Counted from the first letter of the stretch, positions 1 to 9,061 are shown. The stretch: DNA of 64,000 bases from UBA7359 sp038142205 (GCA_038142205.1 JAYQJO010000001.1:2046001-2110000), one strand, 5' to 3'. A program made the numbers and translations. The notes: generated from the sequence alone by a model not told the origin.

Positions 1-75
1 AATGGCGACAAGGCAAAATAATGCCAACACACTGATAAGCAAAATACTTTTACCGATATAACGATCCAGTATCAT
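1..75 (-). CDS. lptG: LptG, LPS export permease (N-terminal 25 codons only)
   Basis: The first 25 codons of a minus-strand gene run off the left edge. They read MILDRYIGKSILL and then a hydrophobic stretch, which is how LptG begins. It starts 9 nt after the lptF stop, the usual lptF-lptG order. LptG pairs with LptF and the LptB ATPase to pull lipopolysaccharide out of the inner membrane. The identity rests mainly on context, because only one partial membrane segment is visible. Confidence 0.75.
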   Translation of the reverse strand, partial: MILDRYIGKSILLISVLALFCLVAI

Positions 76-84
76 CTTCTATCC

Positions 85-1203
85 TTATCGGTCATCGACA
101 TCAGCAGCAGGAATAAGCTGATGCTCATCATCATCGTTCATCATCTGTCGGAGTTGCGGCATGTAAAAAAGCAAAAACAATACACCTATTAATATTAAGT
201 GAACCCACCATAAGCCAATGAATGCAGGAATAACATCACGCTTTAATAATGTCTGCGCAATCCCGAGTAAATTACTGTAAATAAGATAAATTGAGATGCC
301 AATAACAAAAGGTGTATAACGACGTTCGTTAGCATGAGATTGCATTAATAAAATAGCCAATATCGATAATAGTAAACAAGATAAGATTAAAGAAATTCTC
401 CATTGAAACTCTGCCTGATGCCTTTTGTTATCTGACACCATAATTTCTGTAGTAGGCAAAGAAGCGAGTTTGCCTGTTGTTGAACTGGCTGAGGCACTCT
501 CTGTCTGGATGGCATACGTTTCGTATTCCGTAATTTGATAATCAAGTAAGCCTGGCTCACCAACATAACGACGGCCATCACTAAAAACAGCGTATTTGTT
601 GCCTGATTTAGGATCAACTTTAAAGCGCGCGCTATCCGAAGCTAAGACACCTAGCTTTCCTTCCTGCCTGACCTGTAAAAAAACTTCTTCCATTGAACCT
701 TTTTCCGGAGAAGGGTTTTGCACATAAACAACGCGATCGCCCTGGCTAAATTCTTTAAACTGACCAGCTTTAATACCGGAAATATCAGACTGTTGTTTTG
801 CTCTCTCCTTTAGGTCGTGAATATTCCGTTCTGCCCACGGCGCAAAATACAGGGTAACAACTGAGACAATAAGGCAAAAAACGAGTGCAAAACGCGCCAC
901 GACTTTAATTTGAAACACAGTGCTAATGCCCGATGCGGCTAAAATAACGAGTTCTCTATCAGTCGCCATACGTGAAAAAGCGAGAAGCATCGCTATAAGA
1001 ATAGATACCGGTAAAATTTTCGGTAAGGTTGCCAACATCTTGAAACCGAGCATTAAGAAAACCATATCTGCAGGCAAGCTTCCTTCCGCTGCATCTGCTA
1101 AGAAACCAACAAACTTATTACTGGCAAAGACCAATATCAGTAAACTCAGTATCCATAGGAGTTTTTGCAATAATTCCTTATAGATATAATATTGAATAAT
1201 CAA
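85..1203 (-). CDS. lptF: LptF, LPS export ABC transporter permease
   Basis: This 372-residue YjgP/YjgQ-family permease of the LptB2FG transporter extracts lipopolysaccharide from the inner membrane and passes it to LptC. It opens with IIQYYIYKE and the first membrane helix, then a second helix pair carrying the conserved stretch RMATDRELVILAASG. A soluble periplasmic (jellyroll) domain spans about residues 140-265, and three C-terminal helices span about 275-360. Length is normal for the family. It is divergent from pepA across a 214-bp gap and followed immediately by lptG, so the two permease genes are probably co-transcribed. Confidence 0.95.
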   Translation of the reverse strand: MIIQYYIYKELLQKLLWILSLLILVFASNKFVGFLADAAEGSLPADMVFLMLGFKMLATLPKILPVSILIAMLLAFSRMATDRELVILAASGISTVFQIKVVARFALVFCLIVSVVTLYFAPWAERNIHDLKERAKQQSDISGIKAGQFKEFSQGDRVVYVQNPSPEKGSMEEVFLQVRQEGKLGVLASDSARFKVDPKSGNKYAVFSDGRRYVGEPGLLDYQITEYETYAIQTESASASSTTGKLASLPTTEIMVSDNKRHQAEFQWRISLILSCLLLSILAILLMQSHANERRYTPFVIGISIYLIYSNLLGIAQTLLKRDVIPAFIGLWWVHLILIGVLFLLFYMPQLRQMMNDDDEHQLIPAADVDDR

Positions 1204-1417
1204 AAAATAGTACCTTTAATTGAAATACAGCTTTGCTTACTCGAAGATAAATGAATAAACTTGTCAAAAAGTACGGTTTTAATCATTTTTCCCTATTTTT
1301 AGCAAAAATCTATGTGATTATGACACGCTTGGCGTATCCACGCTGAATAATATCGTACGTTTTTAATTCATTAAATAACAAATATTTACCAATCGTGATA
1401 ATCATTTTGGAGTAGTT

Positions 1418-2908
1418 ATGGATTTCAATATAAAAAGTGGCAGCCCTGAAAAACAACGAACCGCCTGTGTCATCGTCGGCGTGTTTGAATCTAGACGACT
1501 TTCTGACGCGGCTAAAGCCATCGATGATGCCAGTGATAAACACTTATCTAATTTGATCCGACGTGGTGATATGGAAGGGAATAGAGGCCAATATCTGCTT
1601 TTACATAATGTCCCGGGCATGATCGCAGATCGCGTATTACTTATTGGTTGCGGCAAAGAAAGAGAAATAAACGACCGTACTTATCGCAAAATTATTGAAA
1701 ACAGTATCAAAGCGCTAAACAGCACCGGTTCACTGGAATGCGTAAATTACCTGACTGAATTAACCATCAAAGGACGCGATCACTCGTGGAAAATCCGACA
1801 AGCTGTACAGGTTGCTGAACATAGTTTGTATGAATTTAATGAATTAAAAACCAATAAAAAGAAAAACAGACGTCCTTTACGCAAAATTACATTGACAGTT
1901 CCAACGCGCAAAGAATTACCGAAAAGCGAAAAAGCAATGAATGAAGGTCGCGCTGTTGCAAACGGTATAAAACTCACTCGTGATCTTGCTAACAGACCTT
2001 CTAATGTCTGTACACCTACCTATTTAGCCAAACAAGCGAATGAACTGGCTAAAACGTACCGCTCAATCACGACAACAGTACTCGAAGAAGCGGACATGAA
2101 AAAACTTGGGATGGGTTCATTGCTTTCTGTATCTCAAGGTTCAGCTAGACCAGCGAAGCTGATTACAATGGAATATAAAGGTACAAAAAAATCACAAAAA
2201 CCTATCGTACTTGTTGGTAAAGGTGTCACTTTTGATACCGGTGGCATATCGATTAAACCTTCACCAGGAATGGATGAAATGAAATACGATATGTGTGGCG
2301 CAGCTTCTGTTTTCGGAACGGTTTCTGCCGTAGCGGAAGCCGGTTTGCCTATAAATGTTGTTGGCGTCGTTCCGGCTGTTGAAAATATGCCGAGTAGTAC
2401 AGCAACAAACCCTGGCGATATTTTTACCAGCATGTCCGGTAAGACAATTGAAGTTTTAAATACAGATGCAGAAGGCCGTTTAATACTTTGCGATGCGATT
2501 ACTTATAGCGAGCGTTTTAATCCATCTGTGGTTATTGATATAGCCACATTAACCGGTGCCTGTGTTATTGCCTTAGGTAAACATGCAACAGGATTACTAA
2601 GTAACCATAACCCTTTAGCCAGAGATTTACTTAATGCAGGTGAAGAATCAGGTGACCGCGCATGGCAATTACCCTTATGGGATGAATATCAACAACAATT
2701 AAACAGCCCGTTTGCTGATATGGCAAATATAGGTGGACGTGAAGCTGGCACTGTTACAGCGGCCTGTTTCCTATCGCGTTTTGCTGAAAAGTATCATTGG
2801 GCACACCTTGATATTGCCGGAACTGCCTGGTTATCTGGTGCAAACAAAGGCGCAACAGGTCGTCCTGTTTCCTTACTAACGCAGTATATTTTTAATCAGA
2901 TTAAGTAA
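1418..2908 (+). CDS. pepA: Leucyl aminopeptidase PepA (M17)
   Basis: A cytosolic M17 metallo-aminopeptidase of 496 residues that releases N-terminal amino acids from peptides. The C-terminal catalytic domain has the metal-binding motif GKGVTFDTGG near residue 267 and the family signature NTDAEGRL at 348-355. The variable N-terminal domain covers about 1-165. The ATG has a GGAG Shine-Dalgarno a few bases upstream. It heads a plus-strand run with holC, a small gene and valS, a very common gammaproteobacterial order. In Escherichia coli PepA also binds DNA; nothing here tests that. Confidence 0.97.
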   Translation: MDFNIKSGSPEKQRTACVIVGVFESRRLSDAAKAIDDASDKHLSNLIRRGDMEGNRGQYLLLHNVPGMIADRVLLIGCGKEREINDRTYRKIIENSIKALNSTGSLECVNYLTELTIKGRDHSWKIRQAVQVAEHSLYEFNELKTNKKKNRRPLRKITLTVPTRKELPKSEKAMNEGRAVANGIKLTRDLANRPSNVCTPTYLAKQANELAKTYRSITTTVLEEADMKKLGMGSLLSVSQGSARPAKLITMEYKGTKKSQKPIVLVGKGVTFDTGGISIKPSPGMDEMKYDMCGAASVFGTVSAVAEAGLPINVVGVVPAVENMPSSTATNPGDIFTSMSGKTIEVLNTDAEGRLILCDAITYSERFNPSVVIDIATLTGACVIALGKHATGLLSNHNPLARDLLNAGEESGDRAWQLPLWDEYQQQLNSPFADMANIGGREAGTVTAACFLSRFAEKYHWAHLDIAGTAWLSGANKGATGRPVSLLTQYIFNQIK

Positions 2909-2925
2909 GCCGGATAATAATTTTC

Positions 2926-3366
2926 ATGTCACGTGTTGACTTTTATATCTTGCCTGAAGGTACTGGCACAGATCGTTTCGCTTGTACAATGGCAAAAAAA
3001 GCATGGTCTGCAGGTAACCGCGTGCACATACATACGCAGTCGGAAGAAAATGCGAAAAGCATAGATGACTTACTCTGGACATTCCGTGACATCAGTTTTA
3101 TTCCGCATGAAATATACGGTGGTTCAGTAAGCGAAGAGACACCCGTTACCATAGGTTTTGGAAAGAGTTTTCCTGAAGCATCACAAGTTATCATCAATCT
3201 AGATAAAGAAATCCCGGGGTTTGTAAATAAATTTGAACGTATTGTTGAAATTGTCGGTGGCGATGAAACAACAAAACAATTTGCACGACAACGGTATAAG
3301 CAATATAAAAGCGGTGATTTTGAAACACATGATCACAAGATAACAAACACACAAGATTATGGTTGA
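2926..3366 (+). CDS. holC: DNA polymerase III chi subunit
   Basis: HolC (chi) links the clamp loader to single-strand binding protein during replication. The protein has 146 residues with the typical opening (RVDFYILPEG), the FACTMAKKAW segment and a C-terminal GGDETTKQFARQRYKQYK tail. It lies 17 nt after pepA and upstream of valS, the family's classic position. Its end overlaps the next gene by 8 nt, suggesting translational coupling. Confidence 0.93.
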   Translation: MSRVDFYILPEGTGTDRFACTMAKKAWSAGNRVHIHTQSEENAKSIDDLLWTFRDISFIPHEIYGGSVSEETPVTIGFGKSFPEASQVIINLDKEIPGFVNKFERIVEIVGGDETTKQFARQRYKQYKSGDFETHDHKITNTQDYG

Positions 3367-3802
3367 TTCAAAAAACAACCCTGACGGTTCATTACCTGCA
3401 CAAGGACAGGATAATTTAATCAATCAAATTGATGAGCTTGAAAACCTGCTTGCAGAAAAAAAGGCTGAAGCTCAGCAAATACAGGAAAAACATCAGCTGG
3501 AGCGGCAACAAGAACCAGCTTTACCAAGACTGACTGTGGGTACAGACGGTATTCCTGTTTTAGTCGAGGCTGTTACTAAAGAGGATCTTTTTACTCATGA
3601 AAACCCTGCAAATGATAAAAAAGATGAACCGTATAAAAATGATGAATTTATTAATCAAATAATTGATAAGATTGATAAAGAAATATCTGAAGACCTTGAT
3701 GAATTAATTCTTATGCTCAAAGACAGCATTATTGACGAAGTTAAAACGCGTTTATTACAAGAATTAAAAACCAACAAAGACAACTCAAACAAAAATATAT
3801 AA
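3359..3802 (+). CDS. Small acidic coiled-coil protein between holC and valS
   Basis: A 147-residue protein of unknown role. An N-terminal heptad-like stretch (about residues 22-50, rich in E, K and Q) looks like a coiled coil. The middle has a proline-flanked IPVLVEAV segment, and the C-terminus (about 95-140) is amphipathic and acidic. The IPVL-type motif recurs in small proteins found at this holC-valS position in other proteobacteria (from memory of the family, not checked). It overlaps holC by 8 nt and ends 16 nt before valS, so it belongs to this operon. No catalytic motif is visible. Confidence 0.75.
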   Translation: MVDSKNNPDGSLPAQGQDNLINQIDELENLLAEKKAEAQQIQEKHQLERQQEPALPRLTVGTDGIPVLVEAVTKEDLFTHENPANDKKDEPYKNDEFINQIIDKIDKEISEDLDELILMLKDSIIDEVKTRLLQELKTNKDNSNKNI

Positions 3803-3818
3803 GAAGATCGCTTTATAC

Positions 3819-6596
3819 ATGGAAAAAACTTATAGCCCTGAATCGATAGAAAAGAAGTGCTACGAAAACTGGGAAAAGAAAAACTACTTCGCTCCAAGCA
3901 ACAATAATAACGATGCCTACTGCATTATGCTGCCCCCACCAAATGTGACGGGCAGCTTGCACATGGGTCATGCGTTTCAACAAACATTAATGGACGTGTT
4001 AACTCGTTATCGTCGTATGAAAGGTGATGACACCTTATGGCAGTGTGGTACTGATCATGCAGGTATTGCAACGCAGATGGTTGTCGAACGGCAACTTCAG
4101 GAAAAAGAAGTTTCCCGTCATGATCTAGGCCGAGAAAAATTTATAGATGCAGTTTGGGACTGGAAAGAGCATTCAGGCAATACCATTACACGGCAATCGC
4201 GTCGGCTTGGCACATCAATGGACTGGTCTCGCGAACGTTTTACCATGGATGACGGTTTATCCGATGCAGTAAAAGAGGTTTTTGTCCGTTTATATGAAGA
4301 AGAATTAATTTACCGCGGTAAACGTTTGGTCAACTGGGATCCGGTTTTACATACCGCCATTTCCGATCTTGAAGTTATATCCGAAGAAGAAAATGGTCAT
4401 CTTTGGCACATGCGTTATCCATTAAAAGACCCTGTTGATGATCTTGAATACATCGTCGTCGCAACGACAAGACCGGAAACCATGTTAGGTGATGCGGCTG
4501 TTGCAGTTCACCCTGATGATGAACGCTATAAAAACCTTGTCGGTAAAGAAGTGTTATTACCGTTAACAGATAGAACTTTACCGGTTATTGCAGATGATTA
4601 TGTCGATCCTGAATTCGGAACCGGTTGTGTAAAGATTACGCCGGCACATGACTTTAATGACTATGAGATGGGGCAGCGACATAATCTTGAGAAAATAAAC
4701 ATCTTTACGATTGATGCAGCTATTAATGATGAAGCACCTGAAAAGTATCGCGGACTCGATCGTTATGATGCACGTAAACAAATTGTCGCAGACTTAGAAG
4801 CTCAAGATTTACTGGAAAAAATTGATGACCATAAGTTAATGGTACCGCGTGGCGATCGATCACATGCCGTTGTCGAACCCTACTTAACGGACCAATGGTA
4901 TGTAAAAATCCAACCGCTTGCTGATCCGGCAATCAAAGCCGTTGAGGACGGTGACATTAAATTTGTTCCGGGTAACTGGGACAAAACCTACTTTGAATGG
5001 ATGCGCAATATCGAAGATTGGTGTATTTCACGTCAACTCTGGTGGGGACATCGTATCCCGGCATGGTATGACGCTAAAGGTAATATTTATGTTGGTCGCG
5101 ATGAAAATGAAGTACGAGAAAAAAATAATCTCGGTGATGTTGAATTAAAGCAAGATGAAGATGTTTTAGACACCTGGTTTTCTTCTGCATTGTGGCCGTT
5201 TTCAACACTCGGCTGGCCGGAAAAAACACCAGAGCTTGATAAGTTTTATCCAACCAGCGTACTCGTTACCGGTTTCGACATTATCTTCTTCTGGGTTGCA
5301 CGCATGATCATGATGGGCTTGAAGTTCATGGGCGATGTACCCTTCAAGGAGGTTTATATACATGGATTGGTTCGAGATTCCGATGGACAGAAAATGTCCA
5401 AATCGAAAGGTAATGTCATCGACCCCTTGGATATTATTGATGGTATTGATTTAGAAGCCTTAGTTGCCAAACGTACCAGCGGTTTGATGCAACCACAGAT
5501 GGCAAAGAAAATCGAAAAAGCAACGCGCAAACATTTCCCAGAAGGTATTGCCGCTTACGGAACAGACTCGCTGCGTTTTACTTTTGCAACGATGGCAACG
5601 CAAGGCAGGGATATTCGTTTTGATATTTCGCGTATAGAAGGTTACAGAAACTTTTGTAATAAAATCTGGAACGCCACGCGTTACGTCATGATGAGCCTGG
5701 AAAATCAGGATATAGATATCAACAATGGCGATAAAGAGTTTGGTCTTGCTGAACGTTGGGTTAATACAGCGCTTGCCAACGTTATTACTGCCACCCATGA
5801 AGGCATGCGCACCTATCGATTCGATCTCGCATCACACGCGTTGTATGAATTCACCTGGGATCAATATTGCGACTGGTATCTTGAATTATCCAAGACAACC
5901 TTAAACAACGCTCAAGCTAGTGAAGCAGAAAAACGCGGCACCTTGTATACATTAATTAATATACTTGAAACCTTGCTGCGTGCCTTACATCCTTTTATAC
6001 CTTTTATTACCGAAGAACTTTGGCAACGCGTTGCACCTTTAATCGAAAAACAAGGTGAAAGCATTATGCTCGAAGCTTTTCCGAGAGAAGTCGACCTAGA
6101 AAGCGATAAAGTTGCAGCTAATCAAATTGAATGGGTTAAGTCATTTATATTAGGTGTACGTCGTATCCGTGCAGATAGAGATATCTCACCAAATAAAGCG
6201 CTCAATGTTTTTGTTCGTAATGGAACGGATGAGGAACAAGCATGTTTGCTGGATAACAAAAACTACATTCAATCACTTGGAAAAATTGAATCGATTAGTG
6301 AAGCTGAGGGTGACATGGACGATGCAATTATGGCACTGGCTGGTGAGATGACCTTGCTTGTTCCGTTAGCTGATATTATTGACCCTGAAGCGGAACATAA
6401 AAGAGTCACGAACGTACTTGAGAACCTCGATAAGAAAAAATCAGGTTTAGAAAATCAACTGGCGAATACAAACTTTGTTGAACGCGCGCCAAAAGATGTA
6501 GTCGAAGGTGTCAAACAACAACTAGCTGATATACTAAACGAAATTAAAACCTATCAGGAACAATTGGAATCTATTTCCAAACTATTAATACAATAA
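3819..6596 (+). CDS. valS: Valyl-tRNA synthetase
   Basis: Class I aminoacyl-tRNA synthetase of 925 residues that charges tRNA-Val. The HIGH-type motif is in PPNVTGSLHMGHA near residue 45 and the KMSKS loop is at 525-529 (GQKMSKSKGN). Between them lies the editing domain that removes mis-charged threonine. The last 65 residues form the coiled-coil arm typical of ValS (EHKRVTNVLENLDKKK onward). Length is normal. The stop codon shares one base with the start of the following acetyltransferase gene. Confidence 0.98.
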   Translation: MEKTYSPESIEKKCYENWEKKNYFAPSNNNNDAYCIMLPPPNVTGSLHMGHAFQQTLMDVLTRYRRMKGDDTLWQCGTDHAGIATQMVVERQLQEKEVSRHDLGREKFIDAVWDWKEHSGNTITRQSRRLGTSMDWSRERFTMDDGLSDAVKEVFVRLYEEELIYRGKRLVNWDPVLHTAISDLEVISEEENGHLWHMRYPLKDPVDDLEYIVVATTRPETMLGDAAVAVHPDDERYKNLVGKEVLLPLTDRTLPVIADDYVDPEFGTGCVKITPAHDFNDYEMGQRHNLEKINIFTIDAAINDEAPEKYRGLDRYDARKQIVADLEAQDLLEKIDDHKLMVPRGDRSHAVVEPYLTDQWYVKIQPLADPAIKAVEDGDIKFVPGNWDKTYFEWMRNIEDWCISRQLWWGHRIPAWYDAKGNIYVGRDENEVREKNNLGDVELKQDEDVLDTWFSSALWPFSTLGWPEKTPELDKFYPTSVLVTGFDIIFFWVARMIMMGLKFMGDVPFKEVYIHGLVRDSDGQKMSKSKGNVIDPLDIIDGIDLEALVAKRTSGLMQPQMAKKIEKATRKHFPEGIAAYGTDSLRFTFATMATQGRDIRFDISRIEGYRNFCNKIWNATRYVMMSLENQDIDINNGDKEFGLAERWVNTALANVITATHEGMRTYRFDLASHALYEFTWDQYCDWYLELSKTTLNNAQASEAEKRGTLYTLINILETLLRALHPFIPFITEELWQRVAPLIEKQGESIMLEAFPREVDLESDKVAANQIEWVKSFILGVRRIRADRDISPNKALNVFVRNGTDEEQACLLDNKNYIQSLGKIESISEAEGDMDDAIMALAGEMTLLVPLADIIDPEAEHKRVTNVLENLDKKKSGLENQLANTNFVERAPKDVVEGVKQQLADILNEIKTYQEQLESISKLLIQ

Positions 6597-7276
6597 TGTT
6601 TAGCACCATAAAAGAAGAAATAGAAGTCGTCTTTGAACGCGACCCTGCGGCACGTTCTGTACTTGAAACGATCTTTACTTGCCCCGGTTTTCAGGCAATT
6701 CTATTTCATCGGCTTAATCACTGGCTTTGGAAAAGAAAGTTATATTTAATCGCACGTATAACAGCACATATTGCTCGCTTTATGACAGGTATTGAAATTC
6801 ACCCGGGTGCTGTTGTGGGTAACCGTTTTTTTATTGATCACGGTATGGGTATTGTTATCGGTGAAACGGCTGAAATTGGTAATGATGTTTCAATCTATCA
6901 TGGCGTCACGTTAGGCGGTACAACCTGGAACAAAGGCAAACGTCACCCAACGCTTAAGGATAATGTTGTTATTGGTGCCGGGGCAAAAGTATTGGGACCC
7001 ATTACTGTTTCTGAAGGTGCGCGTATTGGTTGTAATGCAGTCGTTGTTAAAGATGTGCCTGCTGATGCAACAGTTGTTGGTGTGCCCGGGCATATTATTG
7101 TGAATAAAGATCCTGAAGATAAATCAGCTAATCGCGAAGCAATGGCCAAAAAAATTGGCTTCGAAGCGTATGCAGAAAGTAAAGACATGTCTGATCCAGT
7201 ACAAAACGCACTGGATGCCATGCTCGATCATATGCACAAGGTTGAAAAAGAACTTGAAGAATTAAAAAAGAAATAA
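6596..7276 (+). CDS. cysE: Serine O-acetyltransferase (EpsC/CysE-like, short form)
   Basis: Left-handed beta-helix (hexapeptide repeat) acetyltransferase of 226 residues, the short bacterial serine acetyltransferase form. It makes O-acetylserine, the first committed step of cysteine synthesis. Visible motifs are IDHGMGIVIGETAEIG and HGVTLGGTTW around residues 80-108, then repeated I-G-x4-I turns to about 160 and a charged helical tail. The start overlaps the valS stop (TAATG). This short form is often placed beside SUF/ISC genes, and here the SUF operon lies 1.8 kb downstream. Naming it cysE rather than another hexapeptide acetyltransferase is likely but not certain. Confidence 0.88.
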   Translation: MFSTIKEEIEVVFERDPAARSVLETIFTCPGFQAILFHRLNHWLWKRKLYLIARITAHIARFMTGIEIHPGAVVGNRFFIDHGMGIVIGETAEIGNDVSIYHGVTLGGTTWNKGKRHPTLKDNVVIGAGAKVLGPITVSEGARIGCNAVVVKDVPADATVVGVPGHIIVNKDPEDKSANREAMAKKIGFEAYAESKDMSDPVQNALDAMLDHMHKVEKELEELKKK

Positions 7277-7279
7277 AGT

Positions 7280-7495
7280 ATGACCAAGCATAAAGATCCT
7301 AACTTATTTCAAATTGCCTTTAGCTTACTGGCATCATTCTTTGGCGTACAAAGTCAGAAAAACATGGATCGCGATGAAGCCTATATCGAAAAACATGGCA
7401 TTAAAGTTTATATCATCATCGGCTTCTTTCTGGTCTTATGTTTACTCGTTTCACTCTATACCTTGGTGAAAATCATTCTTCATTTTGCTATGTAA
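7280..7495 (+). CDS. DUF2970 small membrane protein
   Basis: A 71-residue protein starting 3 nt after cysE. The N-terminal half (SLLASFFGVQSQKNMDRD) is the recognisable DUF2970 signature, followed by one membrane helix at about residues 44-68. The family is widespread in beta- and gammaproteobacteria with no known function. The tight spacing makes it the last gene of the valS operon. Confidence 0.85.
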   Translation: MTKHKDPNLFQIAFSLLASFFGVQSQKNMDRDEAYIEKHGIKVYIIIGFFLVLCLLVSLYTLVKIILHFAM

Positions 7496-7645
7496 GCTTT
7501 TTTCTTATTAAATTATCCATAATCCCACTCTATTTCATCTACTGGGACCATATAAAAAGTGTAAAACTCTACGAGAACCAGATATACGTTTAAAAGAAAA
7601 TCTGACGATGAAAATCAGTAAGCTTAGTAACTTATGTTAAAACAC

Positions 7646-8080
7646 TTATCTAATCCGCACATCACCTTCTCGTCGTGTTGGGGCATCAATGGCTAAGAAG
7701 GTCAGCGGGTGTTCAAGAATTTGAATGACTTCATGATCAACCCCTCTCTCCCAAAAAACAAAATCACCCGCACCGGCTTCAAAAGGTTTATCACCATTAA
7801 TACTGAATAATGCACGACCGGATTCGATTTTAAGGTAAGTTGATGAATATGCATGATTGTGACGAGGAACAGGATTATAAACACGAAACACCCTGATTCC
7901 AGTTTCACCGTTATCGACTAAGCGAACTTCGACAAATGGTTTAATACTTGTTTCAGGTAATGAATCAATTGCAGCATTTACATTAAAGCTCCCATAAGCT
8001 TTTGGTTCTTGCGCGAATGATATTTTTGTCGCTAATAGCATCGTACTAATTAATAAAATAGATGTTAAATGCTGTTTCAT
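7646..8080 (-). CDS. Secreted cupin-domain protein
   Basis: A 144-residue protein with a clear signal peptide (MKQHLTSILLISTMLLATKISFA, cut about residue 23) and a single cupin barrel. The first cupin motif is represented by PRHNHAYSSTYLKIESG and the second by GAGDFVFWERGVDHEVIQI, giving candidate metal-binding histidines. The substrate is unknown. It lies downstream of an ABM-type gene on the same strand, and the pair may be co-transcribed. This patch has no conserved gammaproteobacterial context and looks accessory. Confidence 0.8.
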   Translation of the reverse strand: MKQHLTSILLISTMLLATKISFAQEPKAYGSFNVNAAIDSLPETSIKPFVEVRLVDNGETGIRVFRVYNPVPRHNHAYSSTYLKIESGRALFSINGDKPFEAGAGDFVFWERGVDHEVIQILEHPLTFLAIDAPTRREGDVRIR

Positions 8081-8142
8081 AGTTTATCTCCCTAAAAAAG
8101 ACTCGATGTAGATTTTATTGTTTCGTTTCTCCATTGTAGAAA

Positions 8143-8433
8143 CTAAGCAATTACCGTCATTTCATTAAGCGGGAACTCTTCAACTGCACCATCAGTTGCA
8201 GTCATATAGTCTTTTATATGTTGAGTATCCATATGTTGTTGCCAAAGTTCACGAGACTCCCAGTTCTCATAAAATAAAAAGTGAGTAGCGTTTTCATTAT
8301 CTTGGTGTAAGTCGTAATTGATACAACCTTTTTCAGCACGTGTAACATCAATAAGCTTTAACAGTTCACTCTTCACCAACTCAACTTGATCTACTTTAGC
8401 TTTAATATTTGCAATAATTGTTAATTTATCCAT
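8143..8433 (-). CDS. ABM-family (antibiotic biosynthesis monooxygenase-like) protein
   Basis: A 96-residue dimeric alpha/beta-barrel protein of the ABM superfamily. Hallmarks are ...LTIIANIKAKVDQ at the start, RAEKGCINYDLHQD in the middle and FLFYENWESRELWQQHM. The start chosen is the ATG at 8433, preceded by AGAGG. A longer in-frame reading from 8478 adds 15 residues with no homology and no better ribosome site. Members range from quinol monooxygenases to enzymes of unknown substrate. The nearby secreted cupin and an alcohol dehydrogenase remnant suggest a former small-molecule detoxification cluster. Confidence 0.82.
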   Translation of the reverse strand: MDKLTIIANIKAKVDQVELVKSELLKLIDVTRAEKGCINYDLHQDNENATHFLFYENWESRELWQQHMDTQHIKDYMTATDGAVEEFPLNEMTVIA

Positions 8434-8485
8434 CTTTATACCTCTTCTATTTATAATTAATGAACTATATAACTTCAAAAAGCTT

Positions 8486-8698
8486 CTAATACGACTTTCC
8501 TGATTCTAAATCAGTATGTGCTATTTTAAGGTTTCCTGCATTGATAACGCCAAGATTTTTACTCGCAGTAGTTTGTATATAACCTTGATCGATTAATCCA
8601 GACACTCGATTTAACAAGCGACTTTGTTCGTCTATATCTTGCGCATTAAACATGGAACGCGCAAACATAAATTCCCAATGTAAAGACAAGCTCTTCAT
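8486..8698 (-). pseudogene. Fragment of a zinc-type alcohol dehydrogenase (C-terminal part)
   Basis: The 70-codon reading frame starts MKSLSLHWEFMFARSMF and continues through NRVSGLIDQGYIQTT to KNLGVINAGNLKIAH. This matches the C-terminal part of zinc-binding alcohol dehydrogenase/quinone oxidoreductase-like proteins (about 335 residues in full). The nucleotide-binding and catalytic domains are absent: the same frame meets a stop about 15 codons upstream. The end is also cut short (ESGKSY) before the usual GKIVLEGF-type tail. It is best read as a decayed remnant rather than a working gene. Confidence 0.72.
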
Positions 8699-8700
8699 TT

Positions 8701-8847
8701 TTAATGTGGTAATCGTACTTCAAATGATGGCGATTCAGTCAAACGTTGGTGTGTTGCAGGCAAGAGGTTAGCATTTCCGAGCCGGCAATCGATCACACCT
8801 GCGGTGCGGTTACTTAGAGATAGTTTTAGAAAAAAATGTAAAGACAC
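8701..8847 (-). repeat. Repeat-like translated stretch upstream of the ADH remnant
   Basis: A GTG-started frame of 48 codons reads SLSNRTAGVIDCRLGN and then LPATHQRLTESPSF before stopping just ahead of the alcohol dehydrogenase fragment. I recall strings of this kind recurring as translated intergenic repeats in gammaproteobacterial genomes, so I treat it as a dispersed repeat rather than a gene. There is no Shine-Dalgarno. The rest of the 8.70-9.11 kb gap is AT-rich and holds the iscR control region. Confidence 0.35.
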
Positions 8848-9024
8848 CCTAAATCAGCTAGTTATTAAAGGTCTCTTGGACGATAGTTCATTAACTTAAA
8901 GTAAATTTGGCATTAATACTTAAAACCAGCCTTACATATATCCAATTACATACTTCATTATTTTTTAAATCCTTTAAATAATTGATTTTTAAAGATTTAT
9001 AAATGAGAACTATTCCCAAGTAAA

Positions 9025-9048
9025 TTAGTCAACTATTTACTTGACTAA
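9025..9048. promoter_or_regulatory. Perfect 8-bp inverted repeat upstream of iscR
   Basis: TTAGTCAA at 9025-9032 is mirrored by TTGACTAA at 9041-9048 with 8 bp between them. The right arm lies inside the predicted IscR site, so the left arm may belong to a second, overlapping operator. Confidence 0.5.
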
Positions 9049-9061
9049 AATACTAGGGTAT
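9037..9061 (+). promoter_or_regulatory. IscR type-1 binding site upstream of iscR
   Basis: The 25 bp agree at 22 positions with the type-1 IscR consensus (ATA-S-YYGACT-R-www-Y-AGTC-RRS-TAT): the left half reads ACTTGACTA and the right half ACTAGGGTAT. It ends 46 bp before the iscR start. By analogy with Escherichia coli, [2Fe-2S]-IscR would bind here and repress the whole cluster when iron-sulfur supply is adequate. The TTGACT could double as a -35 element, but no convincing -10 is seen at 17 bp. Confidence 0.75.
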
